Assembly: GCA_028565635.1 (NCBI GenBank)
Contig: JAOXYB010044760.1
Span: 1 to 12,480 of the forward strand
Source of the DNA: Phoronis ovalis
Lineage: Eukaryota > Phoronida > Phoronidae
DNA: 12,480 bases
Reading direction: 5' to 3'
Shown here: in pieces, positions 1 to 8,858 of the stretch
Layout of the letters: each line of letters opens with the position of its first letter
How positions within the stretch are numbered: the stretch's first letter is position 1
Translations under genes and position numbers: made by a program
Notes under the pieces: generated by a model
What the model saw: the letters and a program-made list of their open reading frames with translations, nothing else
Told to the model about the DNA's origin: nothing
The model's database searches: none

Positions 1-115
1 TGGTGTGGTGTGGTGTGGTGTGGTGTGGTGTGGTGTGGTGTGGTGTGGTGTGGTGTGGTGTGGTGTGGTGTGGTGTGTGTGTGTGTGTGTGAATGTATGT
101 AGCGTGTGTGTGTGT
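1..115. repeat. (TGGTG)n pentanucleotide array grading into (TG)n
   Basis: About fifteen perfect copies of TGGTG run from the window edge to about position 75, followed by a pure TG run to about 91 and a second short TG run at about 104-115. The array is cut by the window edge, so its full length is unknown. The pentamer differs from TG repeats by one added G, so the pentamer may have arisen inside the dinucleotide tract; that order is inference. Confidence 0.97.
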
Positions 116-250
116 ATATTAATAGTCTGTGATGTGCTTCTACAATTGGAAATTTGAGTTTGTCCTGTTTTATGCAGCTAGCTCATTGGTCATACAAACA
201 TAATTTTACAATTCTCCACATTGCAAATAAATCACTCTCCTGGTGGCCTC

Positions 251-287
251 TAGGATCGCAGCGATATGCCGATAGGATCGCAGCGAT
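251..287. repeat. Direct 22-bp-period repeat of a palindromic motif
   Basis: The 15-mer TAGGATCGCAGCGAT occurs exactly at 251-265 and 273-287. Each copy contains ATCGCAGCGAT, an 11-nt palindrome with one unpaired central base. The pair lies about 100 bp upstream of the THAP relic, so it could be a remnant of paired transcription-factor sites in its promoter. That role is inference; the duplication is directly visible. Confidence 0.8.
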
Positions 288-303
288 TGGATAGTTCACT
301 TTA

Positions 304-313
304 CCGCCATATT
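304..313 (-). promoter_or_regulatory. YY1-like motif upstream of the THAP relic
   Basis: Read on the minus strand this is AATATGGCGG, which matches the animal YY1 binding consensus with an ATGGCGG core. Such sites are common near animal transcription starts. Here it sits about 80 bp before the first zinc-finger cysteine of the relic. Whether it was ever functional is unknown; a chance match is possible. Confidence 0.35.
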
Positions 314-386
314 AGGGCAACATCGTGTTTTGTATTCACATGCTAGTTTGTATGTAATTATTTTAATTATTGGGACAATTGGAAAG

Positions 387-630
387 ATCTACTGCTGTGC
401 ATATGGGTATCATAACTTCAGCGGAAAGCAAGGAAGAGACGGTAAACACGTTTCTCTACATCGTTTTCCAAAAAAATCATGTTATCAGAAGGCAGCGGGT
501 GAAGAGAGTGAACCGAGTGGATTTAGCTGTCAAGGAAACATCGCGATTATGTTCCGAACATTTTGAGAATAAAGATGCCAAGGTGCCAACTATATTTAAA
601 CATAAGCTGAAGCCTGTGAAAAACCGCACA
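387..630 (+). pseudogene. Broken THAP-type C2CH zinc-finger domain
   Basis: THAP domains are DNA-binding C2CH zinc fingers found in animal transcription regulators and in P-element-like transposases. The N-terminal part is read in the frame of 387: CCAYGY, then a GKHVSLHRFPKK stretch matching the family's SFHRFP core. After a run of seven A's (470-476) homology moves one frame over, continuing with VKR, LCSEHFE (547-567) and VPTIF (583-597). These match the LCSEHF and AVPTIF signatures. The second zinc cysteine is tyrosine (TAT, 408-410). The invariant tryptophan position is arginine (CGG, 496-498). The stretch between HFE and VPTIF is some 15 residues shorter than in human THAP1. No suitable ATG precedes the domain in frame; ATC stands where a start could have been (387-389). 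The shifted frame runs on to a stop ending at 693 without recognisable content. A retired THAP gene or a THAP transposase remnant are both possible. Pseudogene status is well supported. Confidence 0.85.
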
Positions 631-669
631 ACGCGTACAAACATAACTTTACAATTAACACAATTTGCT

Positions 670-950
670 TTGTTAACTTTGCTCAGTGGCTAACAAGACA
701 TGTACTAAACTTGAATAACGCCTTTAGAAGGGTAGCTCGTCCATGCCCATCGGACAGATACTATGGGTGGATGTATATTTGGTGTTAGATTGTTACAGAT
801 ATGCTGCTCAGAGATTGAACATTTTGTTAGCTGTACCCACATATTAGCAAATCTTGACCTTTTAGCAAGTGGTACTGAATGATATTCCGTGGTATTATTT
901 CTTATGATATTAGCTAATTTTATGATGAATCCGTGTAACCCCTATCCCAA
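670..950. repeat. Diverged duplicated segment, copy 1
   Basis: Hand alignment pairs this stretch with 1688-2005. Shared anchors in the same order are CAGTGGC (684 and 1702), ACATGT (698 and about 1718), TGGTACTGAA (871 and 1938) and TGATGAAT (923 and 1978). Between them lie weaker matches, including ATATGCTGCTCAGA against GTATGCTCTTCAGA. No coding signal is seen. It begins right after the THAP relic, so it may be part of an old dispersed repeat rather than of the gene. Confidence 0.6.
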
Positions 951-1687
951 AACTGAATCTGAAGTCGAAGACAGTAGGTCCCCCATTGCATCTCAGTATA
1001 CTTGACCCTGGATGGGATGTTAATTGTTACAAATTGCAAGATACTTGAATGGATTCTACTGAGCTGACAAATATATAGCTGTGTGTTGAACCCCATAGTT
1101 CATAATTTAAACAGGAAAATTATAATGTGTTGGAATCGTTGAGTGTTACCCTCTGGTCCTGAAAAAACACAGACCATTAAGGGGACTAAAACTAAATGTT
1201 CTAATAATTAAGTCTTCTGTACCACAAAAGCTGTACGCAACATTTCATGGACAGTAATTAATGTACATTTCATTGTGAACAGCATTCTCCTGCTATCTCA
1301 CATAATATAAGGTATCATGTGGTACATATCAAGTCAAGATGCTGTAGCTGAAACCGAATTGGCGTTCAGAATTACAAGTGAATGATGTGTAGAATAAAAT
1401 AATGACTGTTTATTCTAATAACTGTTTATCAATAAAACTGTAGAATTAAACATGACATTTCACAAGAAAACTTAAGGAGATTTTTCTTGAAGTTCAATCT
1501 TATTTTTACAGATAAAGGATATACTGGGAGTACTCATATGTTATGATTGTTGAATGGCAAATGCATGTGCCTACAAGGGAGAACTTTGTGTATTTCAATA
1601 AGGATTATAGGTCACTTTCTTGGCCTGTTAATAAGTAACTCATTGATCAAATAGTCACGTAATGTTGAAATTAATGCACTGTTTTCT
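951..1687. other. Intergenic stretch with no recognisable gene
   Basis: No coding frame, RNA gene or mobile-element signature is visible. The only local structure is a 7-bp inverted pair GAATAAA (1392-1398) and TTTATTC (1409-1415). It overlaps a short direct repeat of TAATGACTGTTTA-like sequence at about 1400-1428. AATAAA hexamers occur but are uninformative in such AT-rich sequence. Confidence 0.5.
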
Positions 1688-2005
1688 CTATTAATTGTGT
1701 TCAGTGGCAAAGATAACATGTGTTATATAATGCAGCTATGAAATTAAGAATTTCTACTGCGTTTGACTAAGGCCCTGAGGAGTGGTAACTCAGTCGTGTT
1801 CAGCAGACACATACGGTGTTGGATACATGTGTAGTTTTCATTTTATTTTTAGATTCCTACATATGTATGCTCTTCAGATATTCAAACATATGTTAGTTAT
1901 ATGCCCACAGATTTACCCATTTTAACCTTTTAACATGTGGTACTGAACGAGTTCTCTTTCAGGCAAATGTGGATAGTTGATGAATGCATGTCCATACCAA
2001 TTGCA
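1688..2005. repeat. Diverged duplicated segment, copy 2
   Basis: This is the partner of 670-950 in the same orientation, about 1.02-1.07 kb downstream. The offset rises from about 1018 at CAGTGGC to about 1067 at TGGTACTGAA, so copy 2 has gained roughly 50 bases or copy 1 has lost them. Similarity fades after about 2005. Boundaries are estimates from a manual alignment. Confidence 0.6.
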
Positions 2006-2489
2006 AATTGAGTTGGCAGTATAATATTTTATATTTAACTATTTGAAAAATGTAACTTGCAGTATTCTGCTGCAACAATATGCCTATTGTATTCTACAAA
2101 CTGTACCCTTCTCTATCTTTAGATCTGCTTGAAGTAGTGTCTTTAGCGTTTTTGATGTGTTCAACACCAGAGGTCACCACAGTAGAAATGTAAGAGGGTA
2201 TGTGTATATGAGGGTATGTTGTTTATAATCCTACTTTTGATACCTTACATGGTTGTAGCATTAGCAAGAGACACTTTTTAGTTAAAGACAATATTTGGTA
2301 TTGTTTATAGTCACTTATTTTAACTTAAACAAGAGTTATTATCTGCATATATAGCTCAAAACTTTCTGTAGGAGATAAGGTGCAAGAATTGCTGTCTGCA
2401 TGTTACAATCTTTATCTTTGCAGATAGGGGGGTACTGAGGAGTGCACTTTTATAGTGCGAAAAGTTTTATTAGGATTAGGACTCCTTTT
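2006..2489. other. Intergenic stretch with no recognisable gene
   Basis: AT-rich sequence without long frames or repeat-family signatures. A GAGGGTATGT motif occurs twice about 16 bp apart near 2200. Nothing else stands out. Confidence 0.5.
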
Positions 2490-2518
2490 TATGCCCATCC
2501 ACATAGTGGCTGGGCATA
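2490..2518. repeat. Head hairpin of the 2490-3264 repeat element
   Basis: TATGCCCA (2490-2497) and TGGGCATA (2511-2518) are perfect 8-bp inverted arms around a 13-nt loop. The hairpin is followed by a GTC/GTT-rich stretch (about 2521-2552) and then by the tandem units. Similar hairpins occur at 11221-11250 and 12407-12433, which suggests a shared style of element end. Confidence 0.65.
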
Positions 2519-2557
2519 AGTCGTAGCGAAGGCGTCGTTGTCATTGTCGTCGTATGT

Positions 2558-3250
2558 AACACTTTCTTTGTCTTGCGATAACAGCTTCAGTTTTTACCCG
2601 ATCAGCTTCATATTTGGTACAGAGTAAATACAGGTCAAAGTGCAAGGCTGTTGCTTTTGACCTTGATTACTTCCAATATGGCCGACTGGTGGCCATGTTT
2701 GTTCCCGAGAGGGCACGTAACGTTGTGTACAAAACGCTACCTGGACGATTCAAAGGTTGTTCTAGGAAGACCATAGACTGGTGGGCTTAATAGCCTAGGT
2801 GACATTTTAAAGTGACCTTGGCAAGTAGGTCAAATGCCGTAACAATTCTTGGACATTTTTTGCCGTGCATAACACTTTCTTTGTCTCGCAATAACTGCTT
2901 TAGTTTTTATCCGATCAGCTCCATATTGGGTACACAGTAAGTACAGGACAAAGTACAGGTTATGTTTAATATTGACCTGCATTACTTCCAACATGGCAAC
3001 TGGCGGCCATGTTGATTCGCGAGATTGCACGTCATAATAACAGCTTCAGTTTTATCCAATCAGTTTCACATTCGGCACAGAGTAAGTCCAGGTCGCAGTT
3101 CATGCTATGTGTAATTTTGACCTAGGTTACTTCCAATATGGCCGACTGGCGGCCATGTTGATTTGCGAGATTGCATCTTAATAACAGTTTCTATCTGATC
3201 AGTTTCATATTCGGCACGGAGTAATTAAGTCCAGGTCGCATTAATGTCTT
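2558..3250. repeat. Tandem array of four diverged ~145-165 bp units
   Basis: Unit A is 2558-2722, B 2871-3033, C 3034-3177, and D (truncated) 3178-3250. A and B are separated by about 148 bp of other sequence; B, C and D abut. Each full unit has in order: CAGCTTCAGTTTTTA-like sequence, a C/TCCRATCAG-like block, a GGYACAGAGTAA-like block, an AGGTC arm, a TTGACCT arm, TTACTTCCAAYATGGC, and GGCCATGTTGATT with minor changes. In unit A, AGGTCAAAGTGCAA (2632-2645) and TTGCTTTTGACCT (2651-2663) form a near-perfect stem around GGCTG. A second stem, ATGGCC with GGCCAT, lies further on. The AGGTCA cores resemble nuclear-receptor half-sites, but nothing shows such use. Unit D is interrupted by the fold-back element. 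Confidence 0.85.
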
Positions 3251-3264
3251 GACTAATGACTGCA
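3251..3264. repeat. Left target-site duplication of the fold-back element
   Basis: GACTAATGACTGCA occurs here and again, identically, at 3725-3738, directly outside the inverted-repeat element. The bases beyond each copy differ, so the match stops sharply. The first G of the right copy may belong to the inverted arm, so the duplication is 13 or 14 bp. Confidence 0.8.
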
Positions 3265-3724
3265 TAGACCTGGTTCATGACGTTCTGCACTAGCTCTTGA
3301 TAATCTGACTTGTGAGCTGTGCGAACAGTCATGGAAAGTTACATAGCCAATTACAGTGAAAGTCCCCAAACTTCGAAATCTATGTAATTCCTACAGAATG
3401 AATTCATATATCAGCGTCCAGATACCCCAGAGGGATGGGGTACTTGTCAAAAAATTGGTTTGGTGTGTGAGGCCCAGGGTAAAACAAGCTTACTGCATGA
3501 TAAAAACTGAATTCAAGAGTTTCAAATGGTGAAGGGAGTAGTTGAAGTTTAAGTTGGATAATCAGAGAGTATCTGGACAGTGTTGTATAAACTAATGCGG
3601 TAGGAATTCAATAGATTTCCAAGTTTGGGCACTTTCACTGTAATTGGCTATGTAAGTTTCCATGTCTGTTCCTACAGCTCACAAGTCAGATTAATATGAG
3701 CTAGTGTAGAACGTCATGAACCAG
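3265..3724. mobile_element. 460-bp fold-back element with ~157-bp inverted arms
   Basis: The left arm (3269-3425) is the reverse complement of the right arm (3569-3725). Over the outer ~126 bp I count about a dozen mismatches and no gap; the inner ~30 bp are more diverged but end in a shared GTCCAGATAC. The unpaired centre (3426-3568) has no coding capacity, so the element is non-autonomous. The inverted arms plus the exact flanking duplication mark it as an inserted mobile element. It lies inside truncated unit D of the upstream array and is therefore younger than the array. Long arms fit MITE or fold-back elements, but a 13-14 bp duplication is longer than the 2-10 bp usual for cut-and-paste DNA transposons. 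The superfamily is unassigned. Confidence 0.88.
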
Positions 3725-3738
3725 GACTAATGACTGCA
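3725..3738. repeat. Right target-site duplication of the fold-back element
   Basis: Exact second copy of the 14-mer at 3251-3264, immediately after the right arm of the fold-back element. Confidence 0.8.
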
Positions 3739-3788
3739 ATGAGTGAAAACAGAGATAGTTCAACTCCCTGTCACACTTCTGTGCATTC

Positions 3789-3816
3789 GTGTGTATGTAT
3801 GTATGTATGTGTGTGT
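3789..3816. repeat. (GTAT)n / (GT)n microsatellite
   Basis: A short GTGTATGTATGTATG-type run ending in pure GT. Small open frames on both strands across it are by-products of this repeat and nearby sequence and show no protein motif. Confidence 0.9.
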
Positions 3817-5454
3817 AAATCTTGTTCAGATAAACTCGAAGCCTCCTTTTATTAACAACAAGAGGCAAGCATGTCAAAACTTTAGAAAATGCACTGGCCA
3901 TTGTCTATATAGAACTTGCTTGCTACACCTGTTTGTAGAGGTATATCCCCTGACCGAGTTGAGCTGTATCTCTTCATACTGATATTTTAACTAGCATATG
4001 AGTGTTTTTTGTCATTTATCGATGCTGTATTTGGCTGGTAATATAATTTCGCACTTGTTGACCCCTTGATTTTTTTATTTATACTGGTCTTATCTGGGTA
4101 TTTCTTGATATGTGTGGGTTGGGGTCAGTTTTGTGTGATTACAAATGTTTAGCTGAGTGAATGGACAAGGCAAGTACGAGCAGACTTAGGAACTGTACAC
4201 AGAAATCATCGAAATATCTATTAATGAGTAGTATGTACATATTATATACCAGTACCAGTACCAGCATGCAACTTTGCACACAGGTCCCCTAGTCAGACAG
4301 ACCCCATTGGCATTGATTTCACTATTTATCGCCATTTCTTTTGCAGGTTTACTCTTGATTCTGTTCATGCACTCATCGACTCAGTGGCAGTTTGCGAATG
4401 CTTTTGAAGATTTACCTCCCATCTAGACACATTTATCATGATAAGAAAGAACTTGATGTCCAGATTTAAACCAGGTTCGCGTTCTTCTAAGGTGACCTCT
4501 CGACATAGTATTTTTTATGTAAATTTAACAGTAATTTCCACAAAAATGTCTCAAAACTGTAATCTTAAACTGTTAAAAGCAAAAAATATTCAAAAACTAG
4601 TGAAGGCAAGCTGTTCTTGGTTTAAACACTTGAACAGTTAAAAAATCAACTATTTTGTGACTGGTCACCTAGGAGATGCCCTCATTGTATTGTTGGCCAT
4701 TGTTGCAATTTTACATATTTTTTTGTATGTTTGACTGTATGAATGCATTAGTGTAGTCATCCTTAGGGAAAGAAATATATAATTTTACTTGAAATTATCT
4801 CTTTATGTGCATTCTTTTCATTAGTTTGGGTGTTTGGGAAATTTCTTCAAAAAAAGCTGTAAAATATACAAAACAAATGAAAATACTCTCCAAACCTCAT
4901 AAAAATGTATTTTAATGTTTACCTGTACTCAGGCAAGCCATATTTTATAGTTAATGTTATCCATGCTGTACATTTTACTATTTCAAACATACCCATACTG
5001 GTGTGAAACAGTCACAGAAAAGGCTTATCAGAAATTAAATCATGTCCTTGGTGGGGGCTTATCACATCCACTTTTATTATGAACAATAGGCATATCTTCA
5101 AAAAATTGAACTGTACACTTTGTCAAGGAGATGTTTTTAACAGAAATTCATGCTCATCAAGAATCTCAGATATGCCATTTTCAATTTGGCATAAATGTAA
5201 GGTTACAACTGATGAAATCACGTACTGTACAAGAGATTGAAACTAATATTAGCTTTTTCGTAAAGTAAAATAAACCAAAATTTGATAGGATTATTTGAGC
5301 TAGGGCGAAGCTATGAATTTTGTCACTTAATTTGTTAGGTTGCATTTTCTCTGGGGTTAGTCTACAAAGTGGAATAGCAAAAATGTTTGGTCATGCCTGC
5401 ACGAAAAAGTAACTGGGAGTAGTATACTTAATAATCTTCAGTTCTTAACAGGTC
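3817..5454. other. Long AT-rich stretch with no recognisable gene
   Basis: No coding exon, RNA gene or repeat-family signature is visible. A three-copy ACCAGT hexamer repeat lies at 4248-4264. A short inverted pair, AAGGTGACC near 4490 and GGTCACCT near 4663, is within what chance allows. A 67-codon frame starting at 4438 has no recognisable motif and is probably fortuitous. Confidence 0.5.
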
Positions 5455-6085
5455 ATTTTCTTCGAGGAAAGTTTACGAAATTTTTATAATGATTTAAATT
5501 ACCTGAATTTACTATAGAAGTGGCTGGGAAAATCAATTGTGTCCTTATACCTACTCTAAATAACCCCATACAAGTGGTGTCTGACAGCATTACAGATACT
5601 CCCAGTCTATTTTCAGCACATTATGTTGAGTAATATGGATGTATGAATTCAAAGTAAAATTTTCCAAGCAACATTTCTTAATGATTCATAAAGATACCTT
5701 TCTTAAAACTGAAAGATATACCTATCATTTTATATAATGCTTGATGTGCATTCATTATGTATTGCTGTGATAACTGATTAGTTAATATAAAATACATTTG
5801 TGAGATCCAAAACTATGGCATGGACCCAAACAGCAAGATTTTTTTTAATTTGTGACCATACTGTGAAACTAGCTACATTTTGGTGTACAGGTGCGTACCA
5901 TAATATGAATACCTGTTATGATTTCTGATTTAAATGAAACGGATAACAGACGATAACTGCCCCATTGTATGCACTATGCTTCCAGATATGAATCATAAGC
6001 TATTATTATTGTGATATTTTCGATATTTTTAGTAATTAGATAGCAATCATGTCACTCAAACATTTGTGAAGGAAGAGAATTAAAT
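5455..6085. repeat. Paralogous ~630-bp segment, unexpanded copy
   Basis: It pairs in the same orientation with 7100-8290. Ordered anchors are GTTTACGAAATTTTTAT (5471) with GTTTCGTGAATTTTTAT (7108), CCCAGTCTAT (5601) with CCCAGACTAT (7266), and GCTTGATGTG (5739 and 7391). Further on come a T8-AATTTGTG block (5839 and about 7460), GGTGTACAG (5882 and 7497), CAGATATGAATCATAAG with CTAGATATGAAGCATAAG, and ACTCAAACATTTGT near both right ends. Here the stretch after GGTGTACAG is single-copy. The segment may be an interspersed repeat inserted twice or a local duplication. It has no coding signal. Confidence 0.75.
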
Positions 6086-7099
6086 TGTTTTTAAATAGAT
6101 CATACTGTAAAACTCATGAGGCTGGGATCATTTGCAAGCTTAGACATAAATCTTACAAAATATTGCTGAAAGATATAAGATTTTTTGATGCATAGTATGC
6201 ATTCAATATGAGATGAAAAGTCGCACAATATGAGATAACGTATCACAGTGGACAAGCCTTCAAGCAGTCTGTTCGTTGCCAAAGGAAACAAGTTCTCTTT
6301 GTAAAAGCAATGACCTGAAACGTTTCTGATTAAAACTGGTTGACACTTTGAATTAATAAAAAAACTGATTCAAATGTACTGGGACGATACATTTAAGCTG
6401 TACTGTTTATACTGAGATCATTATTTGGACATGTCTGAAACGATGGAAGTAAATGCACTAAGTTATACCGAATTACTGGATATATCAGAGAAATTTGACA
6501 TACAAATTCCCATCATAATGGTTGCAAGTGTGCAGCTATGTGCCAATGTTCAACTTTTTTTGCATAAAATATACAAATATCTATTTTAATAATTTCATAT
6601 ATTTTGTAAAATGTACGAATCACAATGTCTTTACTAACTCCTTGTGATAGAGAAAGGAAAGGGACAGAGAACCTAAAGCAACTCCAAGACTCATAATCAC
6701 TCTGAATTTTTATAAAATAAGCACTTTTTGCAAAAAAAAATACCTAGAAAGTGTGATGAGCTAAGCACAATTTTGGCTATTTTTTATTAATAAGTTCAAG
6801 TTTAAAGTCGTGGCTGCATGAGGATGCTTAGTTCAGGGATCCTAGCATTCCATACGTCATAATCTACAGGCAAGGGGTGTTGGGATATAATTAAATTGTC
6901 ATTTTAAACAGCCGTATAAGGGATGTTACTTCATATGATAAATGTCTGTCTTTCTAAGGGTTGCCATTTTGGGCAGAATTTTGCATAGATAACGCTTGAA
7001 TTTAAATGTAAGACATAATTTTGAGGAAAAAAATAGTTTTTCACCTACATTTAAATGTCCGAGTCCGTAACCAAATTATATCAGATCCTTAATTTCTAC
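6086..7099. other. Spacer between the two paralogous segments
   Basis: No coding or RNA gene signal. A perfect 11-bp inverted pair, ATTTAAATGTA (7000-7010) and TACATTTAAAT (7046-7056), encloses a 35-nt loop that itself contains an A-run and a T-run. In such AT-rich DNA this may be chance. The 63-codon minus-strand frame at 6100-6291 has no recognisable motif. Confidence 0.5.
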
Positions 7100-8290
7100 T
7101 GACCCCGGTTTCGTGAATTTTTATTAATGAATTAAATGGGTTACCAGACAGGTAAAAATGCATGCAACAGTACCGCCATCTGCACTACCTATGCGCCACT
7201 TAAAAGAGAACAGAAAAGAACGACTAAGTAATCCCGCTAACCTGTTGTTCAGCAGTATAGATTCACCCAGACTATTTTTTGCAAATCATGTGATGTAGAT
7301 GCGTGATAACAAAATCTTTCAAGCAATATATTTACCCGATTCAGGGATATTCGGAAAGAAAAGTATCATTTTATAATTATAAAGGGAATTGCTTGATGTG
7401 TTGCAATATAATGAAATGTACTTTTGAGATCTCAAATCAAAGTACATCATGCCCCAACATTTTTTTTTAATTTGTGGCTATACAAATTACTGTTTAGGTG
7501 TACAGGGGCATAACATAACAGTCTGAATACCTGCTTAAATAAGTGAATGAAAATATATGTTTGATCTTTTGTTATGAGCTGATTCCAATCAGTTAACTGA
7601 CGTTATCCGCTCCAATGCTGCTACCAGGCACGGGGCATAATATAGTCTGAATACCTGGTGTACAGGGGCCTAACATAACAGTCTGAATACCTGTTTAAAT
7701 AAGTGAATGAAAATATATGTTTGATCTTTTGTTATGAGCTGATTCCAATCAGATAACTGACGTTATCCGCTCCAATGCTGCTACCAGGCACGGGCATAAT
7801 ATAGTCTGAATACCTGGTGTACAGGGGCCTAACATAACAGTCTGAATACCTGTTTAAATAAGTGAATGAAAATATATGTTTGATCTTTTGTTATGAGCTG
7901 ATTCCAATCAGATAATTGACGTTATCCGCTCCAATGCTGCTACCAGGCACGGGCATAATATAGTCTGAATACCTGTTTAAATAAGTGTAGGAAAATATGT
8001 TTGATCTTTTGTTATGAGCTGATTCCAATCAGATATCTGGCGTTATCCGCTCCAGTGCTGCTAGTTACAGACAGGGACATAATATAGTCTGAATACCTGT
8101 TTAAATAAGTGTAGGAAAATAGGTTTGATCTTTGTTATGAGCTGATTCCAATCAGATAACTGAGGTTAACCACTCCATTGTAAATATAATGCTGCTAGAT
8201 ATGAAGCATAAGGTTTTATTATGTTGGTATTTTTCATATGTTTAAAAATATAATAGCAATCGTGTAACTCAAACATTTGTAAAGGAAGAA
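7100..8290. repeat. Paralogous segment, copy with internal tandem expansion
   Basis: This is the second copy of the 5455-6085 segment, about 560 bp longer because a tandem array fills the place of the single stretch after GGTGTACAG. Left flank (7100-7496) and right flank (about 8170-8290) both align to the unexpanded copy, so the array arose inside the segment after the copies separated, or collapsed in the other copy. Confidence 0.75.
7497..8220. repeat. Five-unit tandem array, 160/159/123/124-bp periods
   Basis: Units 1-3 start with GGTGTACAGGGGC at 7497, 7657 and 7816 and are nearly identical to one another. The next two units, which begin at TTTAAATAAGTG (7976 and 8100), lack about 37 bp that carries GGTGTACAGGGG. 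The array switches period as a result, from about 160 to about 123. Each unit contains GTTATGAGCTGATTCCAAT followed by CAGATAAC. There CTGAT/ATCAG and, outside it, GTTAT/ATAAC are inverted arms separated by a 3-nt bulge, so each unit can form an imperfect hairpin. Units 4 and 5 are more diverged, which fits unequal exchange homogenising the left end most recently. Confidence 0.95.
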
Positions 8291-8553
8291 GTAAAAATAA
8301 TATTTTCATTCCCGTGGGAAAAGTTTTCTTTCCTCACAGAGAAATGAAGAGGTGTTCTTAACATTTAAAAAGTAAATTTATGTTGCTTTCCAGTGTGACA
8401 ATCACTACTACCATGTTTTCTTTGAGACAAGCATGCTAATTAGTAGGTCTTCTCTATATTTTCCCAATTTTGTATTCGAAAATCACGACAATGCAGTCTT
8501 ATAATGCAATAGAGCATTTGCATGTACTTGGTGGAGCCATACCTTCCCAGCAT

Positions 8554-8858
8554 TGACCGTCATACGATAAGTAGTATTCAGGAGTCGTAGTATGTCAAAG
8601 TGACGTTCCCTGTTCTGAAGACTTACTTCATGTTTACCGTATGATACAAGGTTACACACGTAATTACAGATTATCGATATTGTCTATAGCTTTTTATTTT
8701 CTTTTTACTATACAGACAGTGGAAGCTATAGTTACCAGAGGCAGTTGCCTCTGATATAGATTTTCGCATGCTGATCTCATATAGGGAGCTGCCCTATAAT
8801 AACAAATGTATATAACTCTATTTTAATATTTCTCACTGTATAGTTGCTTACTGAGAAA
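8554..8858. repeat. Cluster of five successive inverted repeats
   Basis: In order: an imperfect ~25-bp pair (8554-8581 with 8617-8650, including CATACG/CGTATG); CTATAGCTT (8684-8692) with AAGCTATAG (8723-8731), a perfect 9-bp stem; CAGAGGCA/TGCCTCTG (8736-8753) with a 2-nt centre; TATAGGG/CCCTATA (8780-8798); and TTTCTCA (8829-8835) with TGAGAAA (8852-8858). No open frame or known RNA family is recognisable. It could be the end of an unrecognised repeat element or a structured transcript; neither is shown. Confidence 0.55.

Noticed and set aside
2830-3030. 66-codon minus-strand frame
   Set aside because: It lies entirely within and just before unit B of the tandem array and is not kept in units A or C.
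3701-3982. Overlapping plus- and minus-strand frames around the GTAT microsatellite
   Set aside because: They cover the right arm and target duplication of the fold-back element and a microsatellite, overlap each other, and lack motifs.
4186-4368. 60-codon minus-strand frame with a WYWYWY stretch
   Set aside because: The aromatic run is only the ACCAGT hexamer repeat translated; no other support.
4438-4641. 67-codon frame with an ATG start
   Set aside because: Short and lysine/serine-rich in AT-rich DNA, with no motif, no codon signature and no repeat copy to compare.
4487-4675. Inverted pair AAGGTGACC / GGTCACCT as element ends
   Set aside because: Only about 8-9 bp with no flanking duplication or internal structure; likely chance.
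6100-6291. 63-codon minus-strand frame
   Set aside because: No recognisable motif; length is within expectation for chance.
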